From contig JASEVX010000011.1 in assembly GCA_031761405.1 (NCBI GenBank), forward strand, positions 38,543,700 through 38,607,699: 64,000 bases of DNA, in the 5' to 3' direction. The notes under the pieces are model-generated. The model did not search any database. It had not been told where the DNA came from and saw only the letters and a program-made list of their open reading frames with translations. Source of the stretch: Serripes groenlandicus. Lineage: Eukaryota > Mollusca > Bivalvia > Cardiida > Cardiidae. The position numbers and the translations under genes are program-made. Positions 27,901 through 40,500 of the stretch are shown here, piece after piece (position 1 is the stretch's first letter; each line of letters opens with the position of its first letter).

Positions 27901-30900
27901 AAAATTGCGCTAGACATCATCAAAACAACAGACTGACCAAAGACATTTATTCTGACAAAATTTTAACATCATCGTTACATGCTCAAGTTTAAAATGAGGC
28001 CTTCCATAGTGTCAATACCAATTTTCTTTAATTTGCCTTGTGACATCATTTCAGTCTGGATATGACCCCTTATTCAACTTGGTCTAAACTATCATCAAGA
28101 CAAACAGTCTTTCCAAGTTTCAAGCTGCTGAAGCAAAAACATGCAGTCACTGAGATACTAACAAGATATTTCTCAAATTTGGCCTAGTGCCTTAGTTTTT
28201 AACAGGACCATGACTTCTGGGATTTAGCCTAGATATCATCAAGACATTCGGTTCTGACAAAGTTTTAACATGCTCAAGTTAACAAGACTGCCAGAAGGGC
28301 CAGTATCGCTCCATGGCCATTAGGCAGAAATTACATCTCAAACAAGCCCCGCCCCCCTGATGGCCATGTTTTTGGACCAATCACCATGGCTTGAAGGAAT
28401 CTCATAGAGGACTCACACTAGGAACATTTCTACAACATTATTTGAAAAGTCAGCACGACACTTTGCGGACAAGAAATTTTTTTAAGTTTTCATTATAGCC
28501 ATATAAGGCAAAATAGCCTCACCCCCCTGTCAGCAGTTTTTGACCAATCCACATGGCTTGAAGGACTCTGATAGAAGGTCACCCTAGGAAAAATTCTACA
28601 AAATTATTTGAAAATCGGGCCTGACACATTCGGAGGAGAAGATTTTTTAAGTTTTCACTATAGCCATATTATAAGTAAAAAAAGGCGGCCATGTTTTTCG
28701 ACAAATCTATATGGCTTGAAGGAATCTGATAGAGGATCACCTAAGGAACATTTCTACTAAAATTTTTAAACAATCGGACCTGACAGTTTTGGAGAAAATA
28801 TTTTTTAAGTTTCCACTATAGCCACTTGGCGGCCATGTTCTTCGACAAATCAACATGGCTTAAAGGGAATCTGATAGAGGGTCTACCAACGAACATTTAC
28901 TACAAAAAAAATATTGAACATTTGTTTTTGGAGAGAGAAGGATTTTTTAAGTTTGCACTATAGCTATATAAGGCAAAACAGCCCCAAGAAGATTTTTTGA
29001 GATTTACACTATTTTTTTCTTTTCGGTTGCCATGGAAACCAGAATGTTTGCATGGATCCAAAACATTTAAGAAATTTAGGAGAAGACATTGAGAGAGGAT
29101 GCTTCCTATGAAGTATCAGTGCCAAGTGGTTAGGAAATGAAGTTGTTCGAAGCAAAACATTTAACGCAGCATGCACAGACAATTCGCCATGACATAAGTG
29201 CCAGCGGAGGCTACAAAATGGCAGCCAACAGATTGTTAACCCAGTATTCCATTCCATTTAGACCTTGTGATCTAATTTTTGACCTGACATGAGTCATATT
29301 CCTAACTTGGCCTAGAAATTAGCAAGATTAAANNNNNNNNNNNNNNNNNNNNNNNNNNNNNNNNNNNNNNNNNNNNNNNNNNNNNNNNNNNNNNNNNNNN
29401 NNNNNNNNNNNNNNNNNNNNNNNNNNNNNNNNNNNNNNNNNNNNNNNNNNNNNNNNNNNNNNNNNNNNNNNNNNNNNNNNNNNNNNNNNNNNNNNNNNNN
29501 NNNNNNNNNNNNNNNNNNNNNNNNNNNNNNNNGTTCATGAAACCACAGTCAGTAAAGGATATACCAGGTGAGATTTACAGTTTTTTTTTTAGGAGGAGTA
29601 TTTTGGTAATTTTCCCATTAGTATCTTTCTTTTCTTTTTTATTACATTTGTAAATAACAAAACGCTATGTTGTGGGTGTGCTGAAGAATTGTCTTTGTGG
29701 GAAAAGTTGTCTGCTGTGGAGTCAACAAAATGCATCTGCTTTGTGGGAAAAGTTAAACTCACTCATCAACTGTGTCATGTACCATTCAACTACCAGTAAT
29801 TGTGCTAAATGATATAGCCCTTTACCACATGTAGGCGCTTTATGACGCCTCTGCAGCAGACGTCTTTTGAAAACTTTGTGCCAAAAGGAGAAATTGTTTA
29901 AAATGAGCAATTTCTTGATTTGCCAAAATGTTTTCGACTTTTTTCAGTAATTCAACCTTCATTTTTAGTGATTTTGCAGATTTGTTCCAATTGTTTTCAT
30001 GTGGTAAAGGGATAAATATTTATTATTCTTGATACAATGCCGAGCCCCAGTAGCTCAGTTGGTAGCAAGTCAGGCTGTCAATCCAAGGTTGTGAGTTTGA
30101 ATTCAGCTCAGCCAACATTCTTTCCGACATTTGACAATAGTCACTGTGACAAGCTTCATTCGTCTTCCACCAATGGGCTGACAGTATGTGAAAAAGTATA
30201 CAGTTGCTTGGAAAGACGGCTGTGTGTAGTACTGGTGTGAGATAGCCAGGAAACACATGAGTAAGTGTGGTGTGAAAAACTGCGTAAAACTCCAATCAAT
30301 CAATCAATTAGTCAATGATATAATGCTTCCTGGAAACATATTCATTTCACACATCAAGGTTATGAGTATTTCTTGTAGGTTGACACAGGATGCAATCTTG
30401 ATTCATTAATCCTTTCCCACATACAGCAAATCTTCAGCTGACGACTTTGAAAACACCTAGGCAAAAACACAGAAAATCTCTATAAATGAAAGTTTAATAA
30501 CTGAAAAAAAGGAAAAAAACATTGTGGCAAAAGGAGTAATTGCTCGTTTTGAGCTAATTTTCCTTTTGTCACAATGGTTCCAAAAGTCATCTGCTGCAGA
30601 TGTGATAGTGTCACAATGCATCTATATGGAGGAAAGGGATAAACGCATCCACACCAAAACCACTTCATTAGCAAAATTATACATCTGTGATCACTCATTC
30701 TAAAAACATTGTCATAAATGGAAAAAGTGCTTGTAATATTTAATTGACAATGGTTTTAACGATAATGGTTTTTAACTCCAATTCAATAATTACATTTCAT
30801 TCAGAGAGATTTCCTTTATTTTGGACAGTATATTTTTCAAAGTAATGTGCTGTGAGGGTAAGATTAAATAGTATTAAATTTTGATTATGTAATGTGTTTC

Positions 30901-31541
30901 TTTATATCATTATAAAGGTGTTGGTTGGTCACTCACTAAGAGGTTTGAAGCCATGAAGGTCCTCACATGTGGTGACCTTCAAAGGGTCTCCTTGGACATG
31001 CTACAGAAAGAATTCGGCCCAAAGACAGGTCAGTCTTTGTATAGATATTGTAGAGGGGAAGACGATAGACCTGTTAAAATGGAGCAGCAGAGGAAATCAG
31101 TGTCAGCTGAAGTGAATTATGGGATAAGATTCAACAACGTGAGTTTTTGAAAATCGTTTGTGTTATTTCTGATACCTTTGCAGGAAATAATTTTATAATG
31201 TCTACATATTAAAAGACTTATACTCTGTTGGAAATTAAAAAAAATCAATATTACTATTAGCAATTCAGTGTCTCATGGTTCTCTCTACATTATTTTATTC
31301 AATACATAGATCATCTTTTTGGCGTCAGCATTGATGTTGGTGTCACATTGATGTTTTTTTGTTCCACCTCAATTTTTTTCAAAACCATTAAGTGATATTG
31401 CTTTTAAATTACAACACTTGTTCCTCATCATTACCTCCATCCATAGACAAGAACACATACCTCTGTCATTGTTTTTGTAAGTATTTTAGCCCTTTTTAGC
31501 TCGACTATTCGAAGAATATGAGAGCTATACTACTCACCCTG

Positions 31542-31572
<31 letters not shown>

Positions 31573-34500
31573 CGTCACACTTTGGTTAAGGTTTTGCATG
31601 CAAGTTCTTAAATACTACATGTATTGCATTGAAACTTTCTACAACCCTACCAAACTATCACACCAATGTAGATTATCAAGTTAGATAACTCTATCCTGCA
31701 TTTTATGCAAGTTATGGCCCTTTTTTACTTAGAAATTCTGGTTAAAGTTTTGCGTGCAACTAAAGTAAGAGTCCATATCTCAGTATTTGATCGATGCATT
31801 GCATTGAAACTTTATACAGCACTACCCAACTATCACACCTATGTAGATTATCAAGTTAGATAACTCTATTCTGCATTTTATGCAAGTTATGGCCCTTTTT
31901 TTACTTAGAAATTCTGGTTAAAGCTTTGCGTGCAACTAAATTAAGAGTCAATATCTCAGTATTTACTTGATGCATTGCATTGAAACTTTCTACAACCCTA
32001 CCCAACTATCACACCTGTGTAGATTATCATCTAAGATAACTCTATCCTGCATTTTATGCAAGTTATGGCCCTTTTTTTACTTAGAAATTCTGGTTAAAGT
32101 TTTGCGTGCAACTAAATTAAGAGTCCATATCTCAGTATATACTTGATGCATTGCATTGAACCTTTATACAACCCTACCCAACTATTACACCTATGTAGAT
32201 TAACAAGTTAGATAACTCTATCCTGCATTTTAGGCAAGTTATGGCACTTTTTTTTACTTAGAAATTCTGGTTAAAGTTTTGCGTGCAACTAAATTAAGAG
32301 TCCATATCTCAGTATTTACTTGATGCATTGCATTGAAACTTTCTACAACACTACCCAACTATTACACCTGTGTAGACTATCAAGTATGATAACTCTATTC
32401 TGCATTTTATGCAAGTTATGGCCCTTTTTTTACTTAGAAACACTGGTTAAAGTTTTGCGTGCAACTAAATTAAGAGTCCACGTCTCAGTATATACTTGAT
32501 GCATTGCATTGAAACTTTATACAACCCTACCCAACTATCACACCTATGTAGATTATCAAGTTAGATAACTCGATCCTGCATTTTATGCAAGTTATGGCAT
32601 TTTTTTTACTTAGAAATTCTGGTTAAAGTTTTGCGTGCAACTAAATTAAGAGTCCATATCTCAGTATTTACTTGATGCATTGCATTAGAACTTTCTACAA
32701 CCCTACCCAACTATCACACCTGTGTAGAATATCAAGTATGATAACTCTATCCTGCATTTTATGCAAGTTATGGCCTTTTTGGACTTATAAATTCTGGTTA
32801 AAGTTTTGCATGCAACTACATAAAGAGACCATCTCTTAGTAATTACTTGATGCATTGCATTGAAACTTTATACAGCCCTTACCAACCATCGCATCTATGT
32901 AAACAATCAAGTATGATTACTCTATCCAGCATTTTATGCAAGTTATGGACCTTTTTGGACTTAGAAATTCTGCTTAACGTTTTGCAACTACATTTAGAGT
33001 GTAATCTCAGTAACAACTTGAAAAATTGTATTGAAACTTTATACAACCTTTCCCAATTGCACAACTATAAACACAACCAATTAAGATAACTCTATCCTGT
33101 ATATGGTGCAAATTGTTGCCCTTTTTTTTACTTAGAAATTATGGTTAAAGGTTTGCGTGCAACTACATTAAGAGTCCATATCTTAGTAACTACTTGATGC
33201 ATTCCATTGAAAGGTTATACAACCCTATCTAACCACACAAAATAATCATGTTAAATAACACTATCCTGCATATAATGCAAATTATCACCCACTAAGAAAT
33301 TGTGGTTAATGTTTTGCATGCAACTACATTAGAGTCCATTATCTCAGTAACTTAAATAAGCGGTGGAATAGTCGAGCGCGCTGTCCTCCGACAGCTCTTG
33401 TTTATCTCCAAGCTTATGTCATGGCGAATTGTCCATTGTGCGTGCGTCCATTAACTTTTTGCTTTAAACGACTTCTCCTCCATAACCACTTGGCCAATTC
33501 GGATGAAACTTCATAGGAAGCATCCTCTAAATGTCCTCTGCTAAATTCCTTCAACATTTTTGGATCCATGCAAAATTCTGGTTTCCATGGCAACAGAAAG
33601 AAAAAAAATAGTGTAAACTCAAAAAATCTTCTCCTTCAAAAGTGTCAGGCTGATTTTCAAATAATTTTGTAGAAATGTTCCTTGGTTGACCCTCTATCAG
33701 ATTCCTTCAAGCCAAGGTGATTGGTCGAAAAGCAGAGCCGCCAGTGGGCGGGGCTATTTGGCCTTATATGGCTATAGTGAACAAATCTTCTCCAATTTTC
33801 AATTTTTTTTGTAGAAATGTTCTTTGGGAGACCCTCTATTTGATTCCTTCAAGCCATGTAGATTGGTTGAAAAAACATGGCCGCCAGAGGGCGGGGCTAT
33901 TTTGCCTTGTATGGCTATAGTGAAATCTTAAAGAATCTTTTCCTCCGAAAGTGTTAGGCCGATTTTCAAATAATTTTGTAAAAATGTTCCTTGGTTACCT
34001 CTATCAGATTCCTTCAAGCCAAGTTGATTGGTCGTAAAAACATGACCGCCAGGGGGCGGGGCTATTTTGCCTTATATTGCTATAGTAAAAACTTGAAAAA
34101 TCTTCTCCGAAAGTGTTTGGCCAATTTTCAATATTTTTTTGTAGAAAACCCTCTATCAGATTCCTTATAGCCATGTTAATTGGTCGATAAACATGGCCAC
34201 CAGAGGGCGGCGCTATTTTGCCTTATATGGCTATTGTGAAAACCTAAAAAATCTTCTCCTCCGAAAGTGTCTGGCCAATTTTCAAATTATTTTGTAGAAA
34301 TGTTCCTTGGGAGACCCTCTATCAGATTCCTTCAAGTCATGTTGATTGGTCGAAAAACATGGCCGCCAGAGGGCGGGGCTATTTTGCCTTATATGGCTGT
34401 TTGGAGATTTTATTTTTACCTAATAGCTGTGAAGCGATACTGGCCCTCTTGGGCCTTTGTTTACTTAAAATTTCGGTAAAAATTTCCTTTAAACATACAA

Positions 34501-37500
34501 TACTTATTTACCATTATCTTCTCCATCAAAAGACAATGGTACATAAAACTGTGAAGGCTTTGTTAGAATAATGGCCCTTTTTAGCACACCTGAGCTTTGC
34601 TCAAGGTGAGTTATTGTGATCGCCTTTTGTCTGTCGTGCGAGGGTGTCAACATCTTCTCCTCAGTAACCAGTGGGTCAATTGAGATGAAACTTCACAGAA
34701 AGCATCCTCTGAATGACCTTACCAGAATTCCTTCTAATCTTTGGGATCCATGCAGAATTCTGATTGGCAGATTTTCAAATAATTATCAGATTCCTTCAAG
34801 CCATGTTGATTGGTCAAAAAACATGGCCGCCAGTGGGCAGGGCTATTTTGCTTTATATGGCTATAGTGAAAACTTAAAAAATCTTCTCCTCCAGATTTTC
34901 AAATAATTATCAGATTCCTTCAAGCCATGTTGATTGGTGAAAAAACATGGCCACCAGGGGGGGGCTATTTTGCCTTATATGGCTATGGTGAAAACTTAAA
35001 AAATCTTCTCCTTCGAAAGTGTCAGGCCGTTTTTTCAAATAATTTTGTAGAAATGTTCCTAGGGTGACCACCTCTATCAAATTCCTTCAAGCCAAGTTGA
35101 TTGGTTATTCAAGCCAAGTTGATTGGTTAGAAACTATGGCCGCCAGGGGGGCGGGGCTTACATGGCTAAAGTGAAAAATCAGGTGAGCGATCCAGGGCCA
35201 TTATGGCCCTCTTGTTTAGATCACCTGAGCCAAAGACTCAAGGTGATCTATTCTGATCACTCTCTGTCCGTTGTCCGTTGTTAAATTTTAGCTTCAAACA
35301 CCATCTTCTCCTAAACCACAGGTACAACTTCAACCATATGCATAGAAAATGCCCTGTCACTTATTGTGACATATTGAGTTTCTTTGCTTAATCTTGATTT
35401 AATCAGGGACACTATATTACAGGGATATGAAGCGAATCGATAAGCTCCGTTATCTTCGCCTCGCTGTAAGAAAAGCGGTCATTAGCCCCTCTGGTCATTA
35501 TCCACTTCGTACATTCATTTCCGCGATGGCTATCGATGTAGATAGACGGATGTTTTATTAAAATTAATAAGTTTAAAAAGGAATAACCGAGAATGTAAGT
35601 ACATAACATAATTTCTATCTTTTTTTCTTACATTTACGTTAACTTTGAGCTTGTATTTAAACAAAAAATGATAGTTATTGCAATGAGTTTTTGAAGTCGA
35701 TATTTTCCACAAAATTGTGGTCAAAAAATTCAAAACGAAGAATATAGGCTATGTGGGGGACCGCCATGTGTTCTATATTGCCGTTAGAAACACATTTCAA
35801 TGTTATATTATAAAAGATCATTGGCCAAACTGTGTCCTTATTATTTTAATATAGCTGATGTTTGCCGGAAATTTTCTAGAATTGTTTGTGAAAACTTGTG
35901 AAAAAATGCGATGAATTTTAAAAAAGATGACGACCATTTTGTCAAAATAACGAATCGGGGCTATGCAAAACACCATTTACTGTTCAATGTGGCCTTTGTA
36001 AATACATTGAAAGGTCAGATTGTAAAAGTTAAATGATCAATCTTGGTTTAAATTATTTTTACAAACCTGTTGTATGCAATGAATAATCTAATATTGTCAG
36101 ATAAAAAATGATAAAAAATGCGATGAAATTTAACAAAATTGTGGTCAATAAAGTCAAAACGAAGAATATAGGCTATGTGGGGGACCGCCATGTGTTCTAT
36201 ATTGCCGTTATAAACACATTTCAATGTTATATTATAAAAGATCATTGGCCAAACTGTGTCCTTATTATTTTAATATAGCTGATGTTTGCCGGAAATTTTC
36301 TAGAATTGTTTGTGAAAACTTGTGAAAAAATGCGATGAATTTTAAAAAAGATGACGACCATTTTGTCAAAATAACGAATCGGGGCTATGCAAAACACCAT
36401 TTACTGTTCAATGTGGCCTTTGTAAATACATTGAAAGGTCAGATTTTAAAAGTTAAATGATCAATCTTGGTTTAAATTATTTTTACAAATCTGGTTGTAT
36501 GCAATGAAGAATCTAATATTGTCAGAGAAAAAATGATAAAAAATGCGATGAAATTTAACAAAATTGTGGTCAATAAAGTCAAAACGAAGAATATAGGCTA
36601 TGTGGGGGACCGCCATGTGTTCTATATTGCCGTTATAAACACATTTCAATTTTATATTATAAAAGATCATTGGTCAAACTGTGTCCTAATTATTTTAATA
36701 TAGCTGATGTTTGCCGGAAATTTTCTAGAATTGTTTGTGAAAATCCGTGAAAAAATGAGATGAATTTTAAAAAAGATGACGGCCATTTTGTCAAAATAAC
36801 AAATAGGGGCTATGCAAAACATCAATTACTGTTAAATATTGCTGTTATAAACACATTGAAAGGTCAGATTGTAAAAGATAAATGATCAATCTTGGTTTAA
36901 ATTATTTGTACAAACCTGTTGTATGCAATGAAGAATCTAATATTGTCAGAGAAAAAATGATAAAAAATGCGATGAAATTTAACAAAATTGTGGTCAATAA
37001 AGTCAAAACGAAGAATATAGGCTATGTGGGGGACCGACATGTGTTCTATATTGCCGTTATAAACACATTTCAATGTTATATTATAAAAGATCATTGGTCA
37101 AACTTTGTTCTATAAATTATTTTAATATAGCTGATGTTTGCCGGAAATGTTCTAGAATTGTTTGTGAAAATCCGTGAAAAAATTAGATGAATTTTAAAAA
37201 AGATGACGGCCATTTTGTCAAAATAACAAATAGGGGCTATGCAAAACATCAATTACTGTTAAATATTGCTGTTATAAACACATTCAAAGGTCAGATTGTA
37301 AATGTTAAATGATCAATCTTGGTTTAAATTATTTTTACAAACCTGTTTGTATTCAATGGAGAATCTAATATTGTCTGAGAAAAAATGCGATGAAATTTTA
37401 AAAAAATGGCGGACATTTAGAAAAATAACGAATCGGGTTTATACAAAACATTATTTGCGGTTCTATATTGCCAATATATATACATTTAAAGGTCAGATTG

Positions 37501-40500
37501 ATAATGTTGAATGATCAATGTTGGTTTAAATTATTTTCACAAACCTGTTGTATGCCGAGATTCACCTAGAATTGTTTGAGAAAAACTGAGAAAAACGCGG
37601 ATAAATTTTAACAAAGGGCGACCAATTAATGAAAATTATGGGTACCTAGATTTGTGTGTAACTTTCCAACAATTAATTCATGATATAAGGTTTTTAATCA
37701 ATGAAATATATCCCTGTTTTAACAACGAAGGCAAAGTGTATAATCATTATTCAATGTTAATTTATTTCAGAATGGGCAAACTTCATGGCAGCAGAAGGGG
37801 ACGAATTGGCAGGAGGCCAAAGAAAACGAAAAACAAATGCACTCCTTTAGCAAAGAAAGCTAGGAAATCAATAATTATATGATATACAGTATAATATTAA
37901 AACATTGGTACATGTATATACGTAACATGTATTAAAATATTGGTATATGAATGAAAGTGAAAGTTAACCCTTTCTCAGATAAAACAAATCTGCAGTAGAC
38001 GACCTAGAACATCATAGACAGTTAAAAACATTGTGACAAAAGGAGCCATTATGAACAATTTCTCCTTTTGTTGTACTGTTTTCAAAAGTCGTGTGCTGCA
38101 TCCAAAAATGATTGTCAAGATTCTTGAGCATTTTTTTTCCTTTAAAAAAATGGTTTGCCCTTTTTTATTAAATCATAATTACATTTACAATCTTAGATAT
38201 ATTTGCAAAATGAATGGCCAAGTATGAATTCGAATTTGTCTGCTGCAGATGTTTGAATGTTGAGAAGGGTTATTAATAAGAGTTTAATTACCAATTAGCC
38301 CATTTCCCTGTATGAACAATGAAAGGGTTATAAAACCAATTAATTAGTATGTAACCAACACATATGGAACACGACAGGAACACGACAGGAAATGATTGCA
38401 TAATGTTACATAACATAAGTCACCCTGCCATCTGGTCAGTGTGATATTATAGACCTCTTTAGAATTGCATATATTTTATTGTTTTGGGCCACCTCAATCA
38501 AGAGATAATCTTATGTTTTCAATAACAATCTGTTTTTCCATCAAACGATTTTTTAATAAAAAAATAATGTATTGTAATAACCAGTTATTGTTTTTATTTT
38601 GAAAAGATTAAAATACCACTTGACTAAGACTTCTTGATAAAAGAATAAATTATTTTACACAAATTTGAATCTTTTGTCTATATTTTGTGTCCCTGGTTAC
38701 TGTAAAGAGCGCTAGCAAATCAACGAAAACAGCCGTATTTGCACGCAAGTAACCGTTATCATACGCAAGTGAACGTCGTTATCTATCGGAATGGGTAAAT
38801 CAAAATGGCCGATACCTGTACGAAGCGAGGCCAACATATTACTGATAAGGCTGATAAAACCGCACGCGTTTCATATCCCTGTAATATAGTGTCCCTGATT
38901 TAATTGTTGAAAAGTGAAAGTCAATTTTATTTTAGCAATTATTACTTTTTCCCTCAAAAAATCTGTATCTGTATAACATTATTTATTGTACATAATTTTT
39001 AGCTAAATATAAATTTTATCTCTTTAGATACTTTATACTCTTTAGTACTTTAGAAATGAATAAGCTTTTCAAATACAATGTCATGCAAGCTTAGCATTTA
39101 AAATATTTATTCTAGGATATGGAAGCTCACAGATTTATACAAGATCTGTCAGAAGAGGTCTGCTCTAGACTACATAGTTTGCAGATGAAAGGGAAAACGA
39201 TCACCTTGAAATTAATGATAAGAAGAGGGGATGCCCCAAAGGCGACATCAAAGTTTATGGGTAAGATTGCACTTTCAGCTCTACTCTCTGTCATTCAGTT
39301 TTTTCAATGATCGAATTGTCATTGTGACTGGCGTCATTTGTCTTTCACCATTGGGATCAATATGCCTTGGAATCAGGGTTGGCAAAGTATTAATCGCCCG
39401 GGTTTACCTGGGCTGGGCAATACTGGGTAATATGATTTTTAGCTTGACTTTTGAAAAAACGAGACCCTGGCGTCGGCGGTGGCGGCGTGGTCGTCCGGTT
39501 AATGTTTTTTGTTTAGCTCAGGTTTTTTTTTCTGTTTTCTATCAGTCGAGCGTCTGTGCCGTATGTGGTGCTCCTGTTACAATGTTAAAGTTTTGTTATT
39601 TTACTTTTTAGCTCGACTTTTGAAAAACGAGAGCTATTGTCATGACCCTGGCGTTGTCTGTTTTTTTTCTGTTTTCTCCCTATCAGTTGAGCGTCTGTGC
39701 CGTACGCGGTGCTCTTGTTTAAGCTTATTTTTACAAAGAATAGTTAAGACATGCTATGATTACATTGTATTATTGCTAATCAAACTGTTTAAAAAACACC
39801 CTTAGGGAAAATTGTAGGCAAAATTGTACAGATGAAAGGGCTAATTATTGTTAAATAAACATATTTGTTTGACATTTCCTAATCTGTATCATTAGTCATG
39901 TACATGTAAGTATCTATGAAGTTGTGAAAACACTTGTTTTACAATTTAACACAGTTTGGTTTTAACACATGATTTCATTAAACATGTTCAAGTTATATTC
40001 TTTGTACATCCTCAGTTATATAAAAAAAAAATCCAAATTGGATCTTTTGGTTTCATGTTTACAGTTTAACCAAATCAAACAGAATGAGAATCTACATGTA
40101 TTAATTTTAAAGAAAGAACTGTTCACAATTATTCATGTGCATTCATGTACAAATAATGTATGATTTAGATTTTCTTGACCAATACTCACTCAGATACTGA
40201 TTAATACAGTATCTAATAAGGGCCTTAGGCAGAGACTTATAAAACTCTTCCTTATTGAAGTTTTAACTTTACAAATCAAGTAAAAAGTACTAGTATTTCA
40301 TATTTTCCAGTAAAACCCAGTAAAACCTGGGTTTTCCCAGTATTGGGCTGGGCAATACTCATAAAACTCGGGTTTTAGCCAACCCTGCTTGGTATGAATG
40401 GTGTACTGGAGCGAGAAAGCCAAGAACACATGTATAGGTGAACTTGTGAACTGGTTGCTGTGATATAACTGAAATACCATTGATAACAGCACCAAACTCA

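Larger units (their letters stand above)
16424..29332 (-). repeat. noisy reverse-complement copy of about 3650-16423 (probable assembly artefact)
   Basis: Reading this block on the minus strand reproduces the preceding 12.8 kb in reverse order: transposon (16424-19093), family C/B/A2 elements (about 19292-23036), REV1 exons 4, 3 and 2, and the satellite at 3650. The centre is 16423/16424, from pairing TTAACCCTTTCTCA at 16333 with its inverse at 16501. It differs from the forward copy by many single-base indels, mostly in homopolymers, that also break the REV1 exons. The pattern is that of an uncorrected fold-back long read. Confidence 0.88.
35404..38897 (+). mobile_element. 3.5 kb TIR DNA transposon with satellite core
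   Basis: Terminal inverted repeats are 28 bp and perfect, starting CAGGGACACTATATTACAGG; the inverse ends at 38897. The flanks carry a 7 bp target duplication, ATTTAAT (35397-35403 and 38898-38904). The interior is mostly the dimeric satellite at 35720-37640, plus a MITE at 37968-38269. A short basic ORF ends at 37882 (GRRPKKTK), but no recognisable transposase is present. It splits a family D element. The superfamily is unclear: CAGGG ends suggest hAT, but the duplication is 7 bp rather than 8. Confidence 0.75.

Noticed and set aside
16424..29332. A genuine 25 kb genomic palindrome
   Set aside because: The reverse arm is full of single-base indels, mainly in homopolymers, ends at a round 200 N gap, and the sequence then restarts as a clean forward copy. 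Sequencing fold-back explains this better.
35738..37115. Recurrent 65-82 residue open frames in the satellite core (both strands)
   Set aside because: They recur once per 424 bp unit, exist on both strands, and follow the repeat rather than any protein-like conservation.
37785..37882. Basic peptide MGKLHGSRRGRIGRRPKK after a TTTATTTCAG acceptor-like site
   Set aside because: It could be the last exon of a lost transposase or an AT-hook-like tail, but there is no upstream exon or domain; too short to call.
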